Positions 35,473-43,618 of a stretch of DNA of 64,000 nt are shown here, one piece after another. The position numbers and the translations under genes are program-made. This stretch comes from Methylobacterium aquaticum. Lineage in GTDB: Bacteria > Pseudomonadota > Alphaproteobacteria > Rhizobiales > Beijerinckiaceae. The stretch spans positions 6,665,001-6,729,000 of the forward strand of contig NZ_CP043627.1 of the NCBI RefSeq assembly GCF_016804325.1, in the 5' to 3' direction. The notes beneath the pieces were generated by a model that ran no database searches, was not told the DNA's origin, and saw nothing but the letters and a program-made list of their open reading frames with translations. The stretch's first letter is position 1, and each line of letters starts with the position of its first letter.

Positions 35473-36891
35473 TCAGAGCCCCCGCACGACACTGGCGAGC
35501 AGATTGCCGTACTGCCGCAGCATGTACGGGCCGTCGTGGTTGATGCCGTTGGTGGTGCTGACCGCGCGCCGCGACATCCCGCCGAGCGGGACCGGGCTGT
35601 CGGGGTCAACGTAGGCGGCGACCGGGACGTAGGCGGCATCCTCATCAAGGGCCGCCTGCTCGACCTGGCGATTGGTCTCGCGCCACTCGTCAATGGAGTT
35701 GACGCTGTTCGAGGTCGCGATCAGCGGGACGCCCATCACGATCACCTCGGCGCCTCCTGCTCGGAGGGTCTGGATCATGGCCCGGATGCGCAAGTAGGTG
35801 AAAACACCGCCCAGCTCATTCATGCCGAAGCAGATGACCACGACATCCGGATTGCTGGCGATCAGGGCGTTGATACGCGGCGGGTAGTTGCCGTTCGGCT
35901 CGGTCTGACTGGCGTCCGTCCCGCCGACACCCCAATTATCGTGGATGACGGTACAGGCAGATGCCGCCTCGATCGCCTCCTTGAGGCGCCACCCCCACCC
36001 AACCCGGATGTGCCGGGAATTGCCGTCGCCCTGGTTATAGCCCGGCAAGGCATTGACCACGTCGGCGCCGATGCGGCCGGTCCAGTAATAGCCGCCCTGG
36101 CTCTGGAGTGCCGTGTCCCGGTAGGTGCCGTTGGGCACGGTGTAATAGCTCGGTCCCGACCCGCCGCCGCCCTGCTCCGGGATGCTGTCGCCGTAGACGG
36201 CCAGACGGATTGTGCGACCGGTCCGCATGGCTTGGATCAGCCCGGGAAGGCGCTGCCGGCTGTACTCGCGCCACGGCAGGCCTTTGAGCCGGACATCAAC
36301 CTCGCCCTGGAGCGGGACAAGATCGACGCCGTCGCTCCGGGTCACGAAAGCGCCGTAGAGCGGGACCAGACCAAGCGGGACATCTGGTACGAATTCTCCA
36401 GCATCGGCGGGTCTTTGCGTGCCTGCCGCCACTGAAACGGCGCCTGATTTTGGATCGACGCAGACGATGTCGTAACGCGTGGCGCGTCCAGTGTAGGACA
36501 CGTTGCAGAAGACAACGCCGCTTTTGAGGCCGAGGATCGACGCGCGACGATAGTTGATGGTGTAATCTACGCCATCGACTAGGAGGGCGTTGTTATCCTG
36601 TCGGCGCACCTGCACCCCGGAGACGTACTGGTGGCTGAGAGGGATCTCGAACGGCTGCACGCCAATGGTGTCGGTAACAGGCCCCTCCGCCGGCCGGGCA
36701 AATACGACGAGCTGCCGAGAGACGTGGGCCGTCTGCCCAGCGTGCTCGATCACGCTTTCCGGGATTACGACCTGGGCTACGGGGGTGCCGGTATAGGGCC
36801 AGAAGCGCTGCAATTGCTCGGCGGGCGTCGCCGTGAGCGCCAGCGGGCGAACGGCCTCGTCCGGCTCTACGCCGACCGCCTCGTGCATCAC
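35473..36891 (-). CDS. Phage tail fibre protein with SGNH hydrolase domain
   Basis: 472 residues. About 1-230 is a beta-rich attachment-like region; from about 235 an SGNH hydrolase appears: RLAVYGDSIPEQGGGGSG (nucleophile Ser), HDNWGVGGTDASQ (Gly block), VVICFGMNELGG (Asn block) and a C-terminal NGINHDGPYML with the Asp/His region. Such domains on phage tails deacetylate host polysaccharide. The GTG at 36891 overlaps the tape-measure stop (GTGA), indicating translational coupling. Confidence 0.8.
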   Translation of the reverse strand: MMHEAVGVEPDEAVRPLALTATPAEQLQRFWPYTGTPVAQVVIPESVIEHAGQTAHVSRQLVVFARPAEGPVTDTIGVQPFEIPLSHQYVSGVQVRRQDNNALLVDGVDYTINYRRASILGLKSGVVFCNVSYTGRATRYDIVCVDPKSGAVSVAAGTQRPADAGEFVPDVPLGLVPLYGAFVTRSDGVDLVPLQGEVDVRLKGLPWREYSRQRLPGLIQAMRTGRTIRLAVYGDSIPEQGGGGSGPSYYTVPNGTYRDTALQSQGGYYWTGRIGADVVNALPGYNQGDGNSRHIRVGWGWRLKEAIEAASACTVIHDNWGVGGTDASQTEPNGNYPPRINALIASNPDVVVICFGMNELGGVFTYLRIRAMIQTLRAGGAEVIVMGVPLIATSNSVNSIDEWRETNRQVEQAALDEDAAYVPVAAYVDPDSPVPLGGMSRRAVSTTNGINHDGPYMLRQYGNLLASVVRGL

Positions 36892-37844
36892 GAAGGGCCA
36901 AGCATTGGGATCGCCCAGCGGGAACCAGGCGCCTCCAGGCTGGCGGGCCCACCCACGGTATCGGGCCGTGGCATTGGCCGGCGGTACTTGGCCGCGGGCG
37001 ATGCCGAGATAGGCGGGTCTCCAGCCTGCGAGGCGATGCCTCTAACACTGGCGCCGCCCGGCCCCATGAAGGTCGGTGCGATCTGGCCGCCCTGCTGAAG
37101 GGCGATCGTCGACAGCGGCATTCCGCTCGCCAGCGAGGCTACAACGTCGGTGCCCTGGTAGAACAGGTTCTGGGCCTGATAGGCGTTGAGACGCCCGTTG
37201 CCGCCCCCTTCACTCCCCCTGATGCCGGTCACCTGCGCGGCGAACGCCGCCTTGGTACGCTCTAGCGCCGCAGCCCGCTCGTTTTCGGTCAGGATGCCGG
37301 CCTTGGACGCTTCCTTGATCTCCGCCAGGGTGGCGAGATACTGGCGCTGCGCCGCGAACAACGGGCTGTAGCGGGCGCGCAGGTTGTCGGCCGCGTTCGC
37401 AGCGGCCGCGAAGTCGCCCGCCGCATCTCGACCCGGCGCCGCGCCGATCCCGAACCGGCTGTTCAAGGTCTGCTGATTAGCCTGCGCCACGGCACGCGCC
37501 GACGCCTCCCGTGCGGCTCGGGCCTGGATTTCCAGGCGAGTGACCTTCTCCAGTTCACGCCCATAACCCGTGATCTTGTTCGCGGCCTGCTCGTAGAGCC
37601 GGTTCGCCTCTTCCTGCGTGAGGTTGCCGGCTGCCACGGCCAGGGTCGCCGTACGTTGGACAGCGGCCAGCCGCTCGGTGGCCGTGAAGAGGGGGTCGTA
37701 GGCTCGGCGAGCCCGAGCGACGGCACCCTCCATCGTCCCGATCGCCCGGGTCGTGTCGTTGAGACGCGCCGTGGCCTGCTCAACGCCAGAAACCTGGGCC
37801 TCGATTTTTATCCGGCGAATGGTCTCGATGTTGGTTGCCATCAC
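36888..37844 (-). CDS. Tail tape-measure protein, N-terminal fragment fused to a short foreign tail
   Basis: 318 residues; siphovirus tape measures usually run to several hundred or over a thousand. The N-terminus has the typical helical pattern (RRIKIEAQVSGVEQATARLN) and then SGMPLSTIALQQGGQIAPTF, which in intact relatives leads into a long membrane/coil region. After about residue 275 (near 37020) the sequence changes to Pro-rich, unrelated residues ending AIPMLGPS, whose stop is coupled to the SGNH gene. I infer an internal deletion that removed most of the tape measure and distal tail genes. Start is GTG 37844 or ATG 37841. Confidence 0.75.
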   Translation of the reverse strand: MMATNIETIRRIKIEAQVSGVEQATARLNDTTRAIGTMEGAVARARRAYDPLFTATERLAAVQRTATLAVAAGNLTQEEANRLYEQAANKITGYGRELEKVTRLEIQARAAREASARAVAQANQQTLNSRFGIGAAPGRDAAGDFAAAANAADNLRARYSPLFAAQRQYLATLAEIKEASKAGILTENERAAALERTKAAFAAQVTGIRGSEGGGNGRLNAYQAQNLFYQGTDVVASLASGMPLSTIALQQGGQIAPTFMGPGGASVRGIASQAGDPPISASPAAKYRRPMPRPDTVGGPASLEAPGSRWAIPMLGPS

Positions 37845-37879
37845 GGGTCCGTGCTACGGCGCTACCGGGAGGTGCGGCG

Positions 37880-38152
37880 ATGAAGTGGATGCTGCTCTGG
37901 GTGGCGATCTCGCCGGCGGGCGGGCTCACCAGCGGCTCGGCCCCGTTCGAGACCGACAAGGCGTGCTTCGCGGCTCAGCAGGCCATGGGCGGGCTGTGGT
38001 TCGAGGCGGAGCGCGGCGGGCGCGCCAACCCGCGGGAAAGCACCTGCGTGAACACCGAGACCGGAGAGAAGCGGTCCGCCATCAAGTCCCGCACCGAGGC
38101 CGAAGCAGACCTCAGGCGCTGGCAGGAGGGCCAGCGTGGGGCTGGCCGGTAG
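37880..38152 (+). CDS. Small exported protein on the opposite strand between tail genes
   Basis: 90 residues from ATG 37880 with GGGAGGTG upstream. The N-terminus MKWMLLWVAISPAGGLTSGS is hydrophobic, like a short signal or anchor; two Cys (KACFAA, ESTCVNTETG) could form a disulfide outside the cytoplasm. It runs rightward within leftward tail genes, divergent from the tape measure and overlapping the chaperone 3' end by about 40 bases. This looks like a moron, possibly altering host surface or superinfection, but no function is recognised. Confidence 0.6.
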   Translation: MKWMLLWVAISPAGGLTSGSAPFETDKACFAAQQAMGGLWFEAERGGRANPRESTCVNTETGEKRSAIKSRTEAEADLRRWQEGQRGAGR

Positions 38153-38558
38153 GCGCCTTCGCGTTCCGCCGCAGCAGGCCGCGCAGTCCCTTGTGGTCGT
38201 TCATCGCGACGCCGCCGGCCGCGACGGTGGCGACCCAGGGCTTGCGAGCCAGGTACTCGGCATCCATCCCGCGCATCACCGCGCGGAAGAACGCGAGTTC
38301 GTCGGCGTCGACCATCCCGACCCGGCCGGCGAATGCCTCGATCGCTGTCCCGGGAATCCGCCCCTCGGCGCCAAACCCGAGCGGGCGCTCGGTGCTCAGC
38401 TCCCAGAACGCATCCCAGAAGAACAGGTTGAAGGCCGAGATGCCCGGCCGCTCATCGTAGCCGTCGGGAAGCTTCCGCCCCTCGGCCTTCAGCCGCGCGA
38501 TGTGCGCGTGCATCGGGCCGAAGTGCATCTGCCACCTCAGGCAGCGGGTGAGTTTCCC
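38112..38558 (-). CDS. Tail assembly chaperone, T-type extension reached by -1 frameshift
   Basis: The frame running leftward to the stop at 38112 continues the chaperone product after slippage at 38552-38558, giving the join KLTRCLRWQMHFGPMHAHIA. About 149 residues follow the shift. In lambda the equivalent GT fusion recruits the major tail protein to the tape measure. An independent ATG at 38528 exists, but the position and phase of the slippery site favour expression as the fusion. It lies between the chaperone and the tape-measure gene, the canonical order. Confidence 0.75.
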   Translation of the reverse strand, partial: GKLTRCLRWQMHFGPMHAHIARLKAEGRKLPDGYDERPGISAFNLFFWDAFWELSTERPLGFGAEGRIPGTAIEAFAGRVGMVDADELAFFRAVMRGMDAEYLARKPWVATVAAGGVAMNDHKGLRGLLRRNAKAPTGQPHAGPPASA

Positions 38559-38974
38559 AAGGCGGCCTCGACCCGGGCGTCCGTCTCGCTCTCGACCAGC
38601 GTGCCGGCCAGCGCCACCGCCTCGCGGAAGAGGCGGAAGTCGGGGTCGGTCAGGTACCGCTCGGCGAGATCGCGCGAGTAGGGGATCGGCTGGTCGTCGT
38701 CGCGCTCGATGCCGTCCCAGTCGAGCAGGATGGCGTCGGCCATCGCCAGCCCGAACAGCCGCTCCGTGACCTTGGGCTTGACCGCGCCGCCCGGCTTGCC
38801 GTCCTCGCGGTCGTCGTTCGTGACCGCCAACTGCCGGCGGGAGAGGGCGAGCTTGAACGCCTCGCTCTCGAACCCGCGCACCAGCAGGCGCATACCGGGG
38901 AACCCGGCGATGTCCTTGACCCACCCACCCTGTTCCGAGCGGGCGGAGTTCACCTTGATGGCCTTGAGCTTCAT
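38537..38974 (-). CDS. Tail assembly chaperone, G-like
   Basis: 145 residues from ATG 38974. A small acidic protein (RLFGLAMADAILLDWDGIER) ending GNSPAA. It follows the major tail protein and precedes the tape measure, as gpG does in lambda. The slippery GGGAAAC lies seven codons before its stop, in the correct phase. Family identity is inferred from order, size and the frameshift. Confidence 0.75.
   Translation of the reverse strand: MKLKAIKVNSARSEQGGWVKDIAGFPGMRLLVRGFESEAFKLALSRRQLAVTNDDREDGKPGGAVKPKVTERLFGLAMADAILLDWDGIERDDDQPIPYSRDLAERYLTDPDFRLFREAVALAGTLVESETDARVEAALGNSPAA
38552..38558 (-). promoter_or_regulatory. Programmed -1 frameshift slippery heptamer
   Basis: Minus-strand GGGAAAC, read in the chaperone frame as G GGA AAC, the exact X XXY YYZ phase needed. 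A -1 slip moves translation into the downstream frame, which stays open to 38112. Lambda uses GGGAAAG at the same place between G and T. Confidence 0.75.
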
Positions 38975-39004
38975 ACGCTACGCGCTCCTGCCTTGTGATA
39001 CCGA

Positions 39005-39484
39005 TCAGGCGCTGGCCGCCGGGACGTTGAAGATCTGGCTGTCGATGCCGAGCGAATAGGTCCGGCGGATCACGTTGTCCGCGCTGCCGACGTTCTTGCG
39101 CTTCGACATCACGAGAGCCCGGAAATAGTCGATGCTGTCGGTGCCGGAGGGGGTCGGCCGGTCCGGGTAGACCACCTTGAAGGCGAACTTGCTGCTGGTC
39201 GCTTCGGCGGCCTCGAGCGCGGCTTGCCCCGCGTCCATCGGATCGTGCGCCACCGTGAGCGCCAGCGTGCCGGCATCGCGGGCACCCTTCGCCTTACGGA
39301 CACGGGCGTCGTTGAGGGCGGTGAAGTTGACGCCGTTGCTCTCGTCGCCGAACTCGCCGAGCGTCTCGACCAAGCCGATCTCGACATAGGTCAGCGCGGC
39401 GAATTCGGCCGTGGTATCGGTGGCGGTGGTCACGGCCGAGCCGATGAAGATCTTGGCGCCGGAGGCGGTGACGATTTCGGCCAT
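39005..39484 (-). CDS. Major tail protein
   Basis: 159 residues from ATG 39484. Tail-tube-like beta protein: KIFIGSAVTTATDTTAEFAA, ALTYVEIGLVETLGEFGDES and FKVVYPDRPTPSGTD fit the small major tail/tube proteins of siphoviruses that resemble gpV. It lies just upstream of the chaperones in transcription order, supporting the assignment. Confidence 0.8.
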   Translation of the reverse strand: MAEIVTASGAKIFIGSAVTTATDTTAEFAALTYVEIGLVETLGEFGDESNGVNFTALNDARVRKAKGARDAGTLALTVAHDPMDAGQAALEAAEATSSKFAFKVVYPDRPTPSGTDSIDYFRALVMSKRKNVGSADNVIRRTYSLGIDSQIFNVPAASA

Positions 39485-39547
39485 AGGGGTCTCCTCCGGC
39501 GGCTGCCGGTTGCTGGTGGTGTGGGTTGCAGGATGGGTGGTGGAGCG

Positions 39548-39769
39548 TCAGGCGCTCGGCGCGGCCGCGGCCTCGACCGCCTTGGCGACGCGCTTGTCCT
39601 CGGTGGTCAGCCCACCGGAGCGCAAATGCGCCACGAGGGTCGGGTCGTCCGGGGCGCAATTCACGGTCTTGGTCTCGCCTGGGCCGATAGCCTCCATCTG
39701 GACCATCCCGTCCTTGACGCCGGTCGGGACTTCGATGTTCTCGCGGGTGGTGTTCGTCAGTCGTGGCAT
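39548..39769 (-). CDS. Phage hypothetical protein, tail region
   Basis: 73 residues, no membrane segment. Contains VKDGMVQMEAIGPGETKTVN. No function recognised. Lies between the tail terminator and the major tail protein. Confidence 0.6.
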   Translation of the reverse strand: MPRLTNTTRENIEVPTGVKDGMVQMEAIGPGETKTVNCAPDDPTLVAHLRSGGLTTEDKRVAKAVEAAAAPSA

Positions 39770-39780
39770 TTTCGCCCTCC

Positions 39781-40251
39781 TCAGTCGTAGAAGCCGCCCG
39801 AATTGTCGTCGCGAAAGACGTATTCGTAAGGAACGGCGATGGAGAGGGAATAGTAAAGCCCCTCTTCATTTCGATCATCAATGACCGGCGAGGATGGCGA
39901 GAACGTCTGGATCCCGCCGAAGCGCCGATCGCGGAACAGGGTCGCCAACTGGTCGGCGAGGATGCTCGCCTTCTCAGCGCCGCCGCCGCGCTCGAAATTG
40001 ACGAAGATCGCGAAGCCTCCGCTCTCGCGGTAGACCCGCCCGAGGGTGGCCTGCACCGTCTCGGAATAGGGGTACTGGATCTCCAGGTAGGCGCTGCCGT
40101 CCTGGGGCACCTCGGCGTTCTCGGGCGTGTTGGCGCCGAAGAAGGGCAGGGCCGGCAGGCCGGCGGCCTGGCGCGCCGCCACGGCATCAGGCGAGCTCCA
40201 GCGCTCCGCGAGGCGCCCCTCTACGGCATCGATCACGGTCTTGTGGGCCAA
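39781..40251 (-). CDS. Tail terminator-like protein
   Basis: 156 residues, start probably TTG 40251 since the preceding gene stops at 40254 and AHKTVIDAVEGRLAERW then begins at once; a GTG a few codons in is an alternative. Features YLEIQYPYSETVQATLG and GGFAIFVNFERGGGA resemble DUF4128-type tail completion proteins. Its place just before the major tail genes agrees. Confidence 0.6.
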   Translation of the reverse strand: MAHKTVIDAVEGRLAERWSSPDAVAARQAAGLPALPFFGANTPENAEVPQDGSAYLEIQYPYSETVQATLGRVYRESGGFAIFVNFERGGGAEKASILADQLATLFRDRRFGGIQTFSPSSPVIDDRNEEGLYYSLSIAVPYEYVFRDDNSGGFYD

Positions 40252-40253
40252 GG

Positions 40254-40946
40254 TCAGCCTCTGCCTGGGTCGATGATGATGGCCGGCTGCCGGGTCAGCC
40301 ATTCCTCGTGCAGCGACGCTCGCCCGCCGCGGACCTCGCGCGCCATCTTCCGGGCCGAGGCCGAGCCCGACCAAGCGCCGATCGCGCCGTGCGGGAAGGA
40401 GCGGTAGGTGAAGCCGACGTAGGCGATGTTCCCGAACTGCCGCTTCGCCATGGCGGCGACGACCTGATAGACACCCTGCGGCGACTGCTTGCTCCACCCG
40501 CGCTCAAGGCGTCGGGTGTAGGGCTGCGAGTTCAGGACGACGTACTGCTCGGCCTTGGGCGGGTTGGCGATGTCGGTGAACTCGCGGTCGTCGGCGAACC
40601 AGTGATGGCTCTCGACGTAGCGCTGGCCTGGCAGCTTTGTGCGGGTGCCGCGCGGTGAGGCCGCCTTCAGCATCTCGTCGACGCGCGCGATCACGTCGAA
40701 CAGGATCTCGAACTCGACCAGGATCCGGCTGCTGCCGGTCACCGCCGAGAGGTCGGGCCGCTGGGTCCCGTCGATGTAGATCTGGTGCTCCGGCTTGTAG
40801 CCGAGGGCCTTCTCGTTCTGCGCCTCGGCGCTGGCGATCTGCTCCCGGGCGAACTCGCGCACGTAGCCGGACTGCGCCTCGGGTGACCAGGCATCGCGCA
40901 CCAGGAGCTCGAACTCCTGCGCGATCGGGGTGACGCGGCCGGCCAT
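40254..40946 (-). CDS. Phage neck/tail completion protein, unassigned
   Basis: 230 residues from ATG 40946, which overlaps the upstream stop. Contains KALGYKPEHQIYIDGTQRPD and HGAIGAWSGSASARKMAREV. Size and position between head-tail joining and tail terminator genes suggest an HK97 gp10-like neck or completion role (inference from order). Confidence 0.6.
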   Translation of the reverse strand: MAGRVTPIAQEFELLVRDAWSPEAQSGYVREFAREQIASAEAQNEKALGYKPEHQIYIDGTQRPDLSAVTGSSRILVEFEILFDVIARVDEMLKAASPRGTRTKLPGQRYVESHHWFADDREFTDIANPPKAEQYVVLNSQPYTRRLERGWSKQSPQGVYQVVAAMAKRQFGNIAYVGFTYRSFPHGAIGAWSGSASARKMAREVRGGRASLHEEWLTRQPAIIIDPGRG

Positions 40947-41272
40947 CAGGAGCCCCGGACGTTCAGGTCCCACCGCACCACGACACCGCGGATCCGGGTC
41001 GGGTTGGCGTATTCGACGTTCGTGCGCCGGCCGGCGATGGTCAGCTTGTCGAGCTTCTTGAGGTCGGGGAGCCCGGCCTTCGCCACGTCAGTGGGCGACA
41101 CCACCACTTTCCGGTCGCCCTGCGTGACGCCGCCCTGAAGCTCCTGGGGCTGGTATTCACGGACCCAGAGGCGGAGAGGCGCCGCCGCGCCCGTGCCGCG
41201 CTGGATCTGAGCGTCGTCGCCGTGGAGGGCGATCTGCCGGTCGAGCGCCGCGATGGCCTGCTCCGGGCTCAT
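40946..41272 (-). CDS. Head-tail joining (head closure)-like protein
   Basis: 108 residues from ATG 41272, overlapping the connector stop by four bases (ATGA). Contains WVREYQPQELQGGVTQGDRK, VVVSPTDVAKAGLPDLKKLD and ends with RGVVVRWDLNVRGS, a pattern common to phage head closure proteins. Position after the connector supports this. Confidence 0.6.
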   Translation of the reverse strand: MSPEQAIAALDRQIALHGDDAQIQRGTGAAAPLRLWVREYQPQELQGGVTQGDRKVVVSPTDVAKAGLPDLKKLDKLTIAGRRTNVEYANPTRIRGVVVRWDLNVRGS

Positions 41273-41952
41273 CCGAGCACCGCCCGCACGTAGGGCCAGA
41301 GCAGGGCCTGGGCTTCGGCGTTCACGAGCCCGCCCGCGGGCGTAGAGGCGGCCGGCGTGGCATAGGTGAATGACCCCACCCCCATGACGTTCTCGCTCTT
41401 CAGGAGCGGGTCGCGACCGCGAGAGGACAGCATGGTTCCGATCGCCATGATCGCCGCGCGCTCGACGTCGGCCGGCAGGGTCCACTCGGCGCCCTGATCG
41501 TCCTTCGGCAGGGTGTAACCGGCCCGGTACTCGACCGTCAGGCCGAAGCCGCGACGCCCGTCCGGGTAGCAGTTGTGGTCGAAGCACCAGTTCGACCAAG
41601 GGCACCGCACGCCGCCCTGCAGCAGGTAGAGCACCTTCCCGCCGGCATCGATCTCGTAGTCGGCGGGCGCCAGCACGTCGCCCGTGCCGCGCGTCACGCT
41701 GATGACCTCGACCACCGGGTCTCGAGACAGCACCAGCCCGCCACAGTCGCGCAAAAGCGCGGGGCGCTCGCGCAGCGTCTCCACGCCGAACGGCCGGCGG
41801 CAGAACTGGACGATCAGGCTGGACGCCTGGTCGATCATCATGTCGACCGCGATGTCGTCGGCGGCTGCAAACCCGAGCATCGCCCGGGCTCGCTCGACCG
41901 TCGTGAGGCGCCTCTGGGTGTCGCACCGGCTCCCGAACAGCCTGCCTCTCAT
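41269..41952 (-). CDS. Head-tail connector protein, gp6-like
   Basis: About 227 residues from ATG 41952. The opening TTVERARAMLGFAAADDIAV with MMIDQASSLIVQFCRRPFGV is the classic gp6-like connector pattern, and GLTVEYRAGYTLPKD is the usual later motif. It is the first surviving gene of the leftward late block; portal, protease and capsid genes that should precede it are missing. The first 15 residues may not be native because the deletion junction is close. Confidence 0.75.
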   Translation of the reverse strand: MRGRLFGSRCDTQRRLTTVERARAMLGFAAADDIAVDMMIDQASSLIVQFCRRPFGVETLRERPALLRDCGGLVLSRDPVVEVISVTRGTGDVLAPADYEIDAGGKVLYLLQGGVRCPWSNWCFDHNCYPDGRRGFGLTVEYRAGYTLPKDDQGAEWTLPADVERAAIMAIGTMLSSRGRDPLLKSENVMGVGSFTYATPAASTPAGGLVNAEAQALLWPYVRAVLG

Positions 41953-41999
41953 GTCCCGCGTGGGCAGGCCCAGGCCGTCGTCGCTGACCCAGCAGCGGC

Positions 42000-42753
42000 G
42001 GCCTCCATTCCCCACCTGGACGCTGAGGCCGACGAGAACGATCTCGCGCAGCGGTCCGGCGCCGACATCCTGGCCGAACTGAAGGGCCACCTCGATAGCG
42101 CACGGACGGCGCAGGACGTGTCCGAGATCCGCGCCCTCTACGCCGGTGACGAGGAGCACCTGACCCGATCCGAGCGCGAGACCTTCGAACACCTGTTCGA
42201 GCAGGCCGAGAACCGCGTCAGAAAGCCCGTGGAGCCTGTCGAGGCGCCGGAGCCGGCCAAGGCGCTAGCGGCTGCGGAAGCGCCCCAGGAGAGCGCATTC
42301 GAGCCCTGGTCCGACTACGAGGGGCGCATCCGGAAGCTGGCGCAGAACATCAGCACCGCGGATCAGGCTGGTGGACTGCGCAAGGTCTGGAAGGCCGGCA
42401 AGGACTACCGGGCGATCATGGAGGAGCGGAAGATCGCCACCCGCGAGCAGCGCGTCGCCCTGACTGCGGTGGTGCAGGAGGCGATCAAGCGCGCCGAGGC
42501 GCCGCCGGCAGAGGTCGCACCAGCCGCGGTGACGGTTCCAGGAGTGACCGATCAGGACCCGGAAGCGGTGCGCGCCTGTGGGGAGCGGGTCTTCGCGGCG
42601 CTCTCGGCGGCCCCGACCAAGGAGAAGGCCTTCCTCATCTGGTCTCGCAGTCAGCGCGACCGGGACGATTGCGGCGCCTCCGCCGAGGTGCTGGCCGCCT
42701 GGACCAAGGAATACCAGGCGATCCGCAAGGCGCTGCCCGAAGAGGCTGCCTGA
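42000..42753 (+). pseudogene. 5'-truncated phage gene at a deletion junction
   Basis: The rightward frame reaches the stop at 42753 with good coding character from about 42000 (SGADILAELKGHLDSARTAQ, YRAIMEERKIATREQRVALT). Upstream the same frame merely runs antisense through the connector gene, and no start codon with a binding site is seen at the boundary. I infer the 5' end was lost in the deletion that also removed the head genes. The repeated helix-rich blocks could be the C-terminus of a recombination or replication protein, but I do not recognise it. Confidence 0.55.
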
Positions 42754-42756
42754 TCC

Positions 42757-43182
42757 ATGGCCCGGCGGAAGGACGACCTGACCATCGTCCTCACCGTCGG
42801 CCGCGGCGGGCTTCACCCGGCCCACCCCGTCGACCTTGAGGCGCTGTCGCAACTGCCCCTCGGCACTCAGGTCGAGGTGGTGAAGATCACCAAGCCCCGC
42901 TCGCTCGCCTTGGTGGGCTGGTGGGAGCTGATGGGGGTCGCCGGCAAGGCACTCGAACAGCCGCCCCGGGCCCTCTCGAACCGCCTCCTACTCGAGATGG
43001 GCATGGTCGAGCGGCACGTCCGGATCGGCGGATTCACCGACGACCCCATGAGCCTGCGGGACTTCGACGAGACCCAACTCCGCCGGCTCACCGAGATGGC
43101 GAAACTGCTGCTCGCCCAGGAGATCGGTGGCGATCCCGACGAATTGATCCGCAACCACAAGAGGCTGAAAGGCGCGGCATGA
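42757..43182 (+). CDS. Phage protein, DUF1367-like
   Basis: 141 residues. GTQVEVVKITKPRSLALVGW with WELMGVAGKALEQPPRALSN and LRDFDETQLRRLTEMAKLLL recalls the DUF1367 group of phage recombination-region proteins (from memory). Four bases after the truncated gene, and overlapping the next start (ATGA). Confidence 0.55.
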   Translation: MARRKDDLTIVLTVGRGGLHPAHPVDLEALSQLPLGTQVEVVKITKPRSLALVGWWELMGVAGKALEQPPRALSNRLLLEMGMVERHVRIGGFTDDPMSLRDFDETQLRRLTEMAKLLLAQEIGGDPDELIRNHKRLKGAA

Positions 43183-43355
43183 ACTTCATCAAATTTGTTC
43201 GCGCTTTGCGGGTCGCACTGTTTGGCATTCCGCATGGGCATACGTGGGAAACGATAGAGACTTCCAAGGTCCACGATCACAGAGGAAGGTGGACCGATAC
43301 TGATTACGTCCTTCGCTGCAAGGGGTGCGGCGACATCAAGAAGCGGAGGGTGTGA
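43179..43355 (+). CDS. Phage small protein with CxxC motif
   Basis: 58 residues from ATG 43179. An N-terminal basic/hydrophobic stretch and a C-terminal CKGCGDIKKRRV. Possibly binds zinc or nucleic acid. Overlaps both neighbours, so it is part of the same transcript. Confidence 0.55.
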   Translation: MNFIKFVRALRVALFGIPHGHTWETIETSKVHDHRGRWTDTDYVLRCKGCGDIKKRRV

Positions 43356-43618
43356 TGAATTTCTGGGATCACCATGGCGCGCTGTTCCTGCTCAGCGCTG
43401 TTTGCTTTCCGCGTTTGACCATCCTGTTCGGCACGATGCTGACGCCGCTGTTCGGCATCCTTGGCTGGATCGGCTGGCTGATCGCCCCGCGCTTCATCAT
43501 CGCCTTCTACGCCACCGTCACCTACGGCGACCAGAACCCGTTCCTGGTGGCGGTGGCCTGGGTGGTGGCGGTCTCGGCGCTGTGCGGCGCCGGCGCTGGC
43601 ACCCGGAGGGTGTCGTGA
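43355..43618 (+). CDS. Phage small membrane protein
   Basis: 87 residues from ATG 43355 (TGATG overlap with the upstream stop). Two to three hydrophobic segments, e.g. LFLLSAVCFPRLTILFGTML and ILGWIGWLIAPRFIIAFYAT. No family recognised. Confidence 0.55.
   Translation: MNFWDHHGALFLLSAVCFPRLTILFGTMLTPLFGILGWIGWLIAPRFIIAFYATVTYGDQNPFLVAVAWVVAVSALCGAGAGTRRVS

Noticed and set aside
41575..42000. Rightward frame antisense to the connector gene as a true N-terminus of the 42.0-42.75 kb gene
   Set aside because: It mirrors the connector codons; real coding character begins only near 42000.
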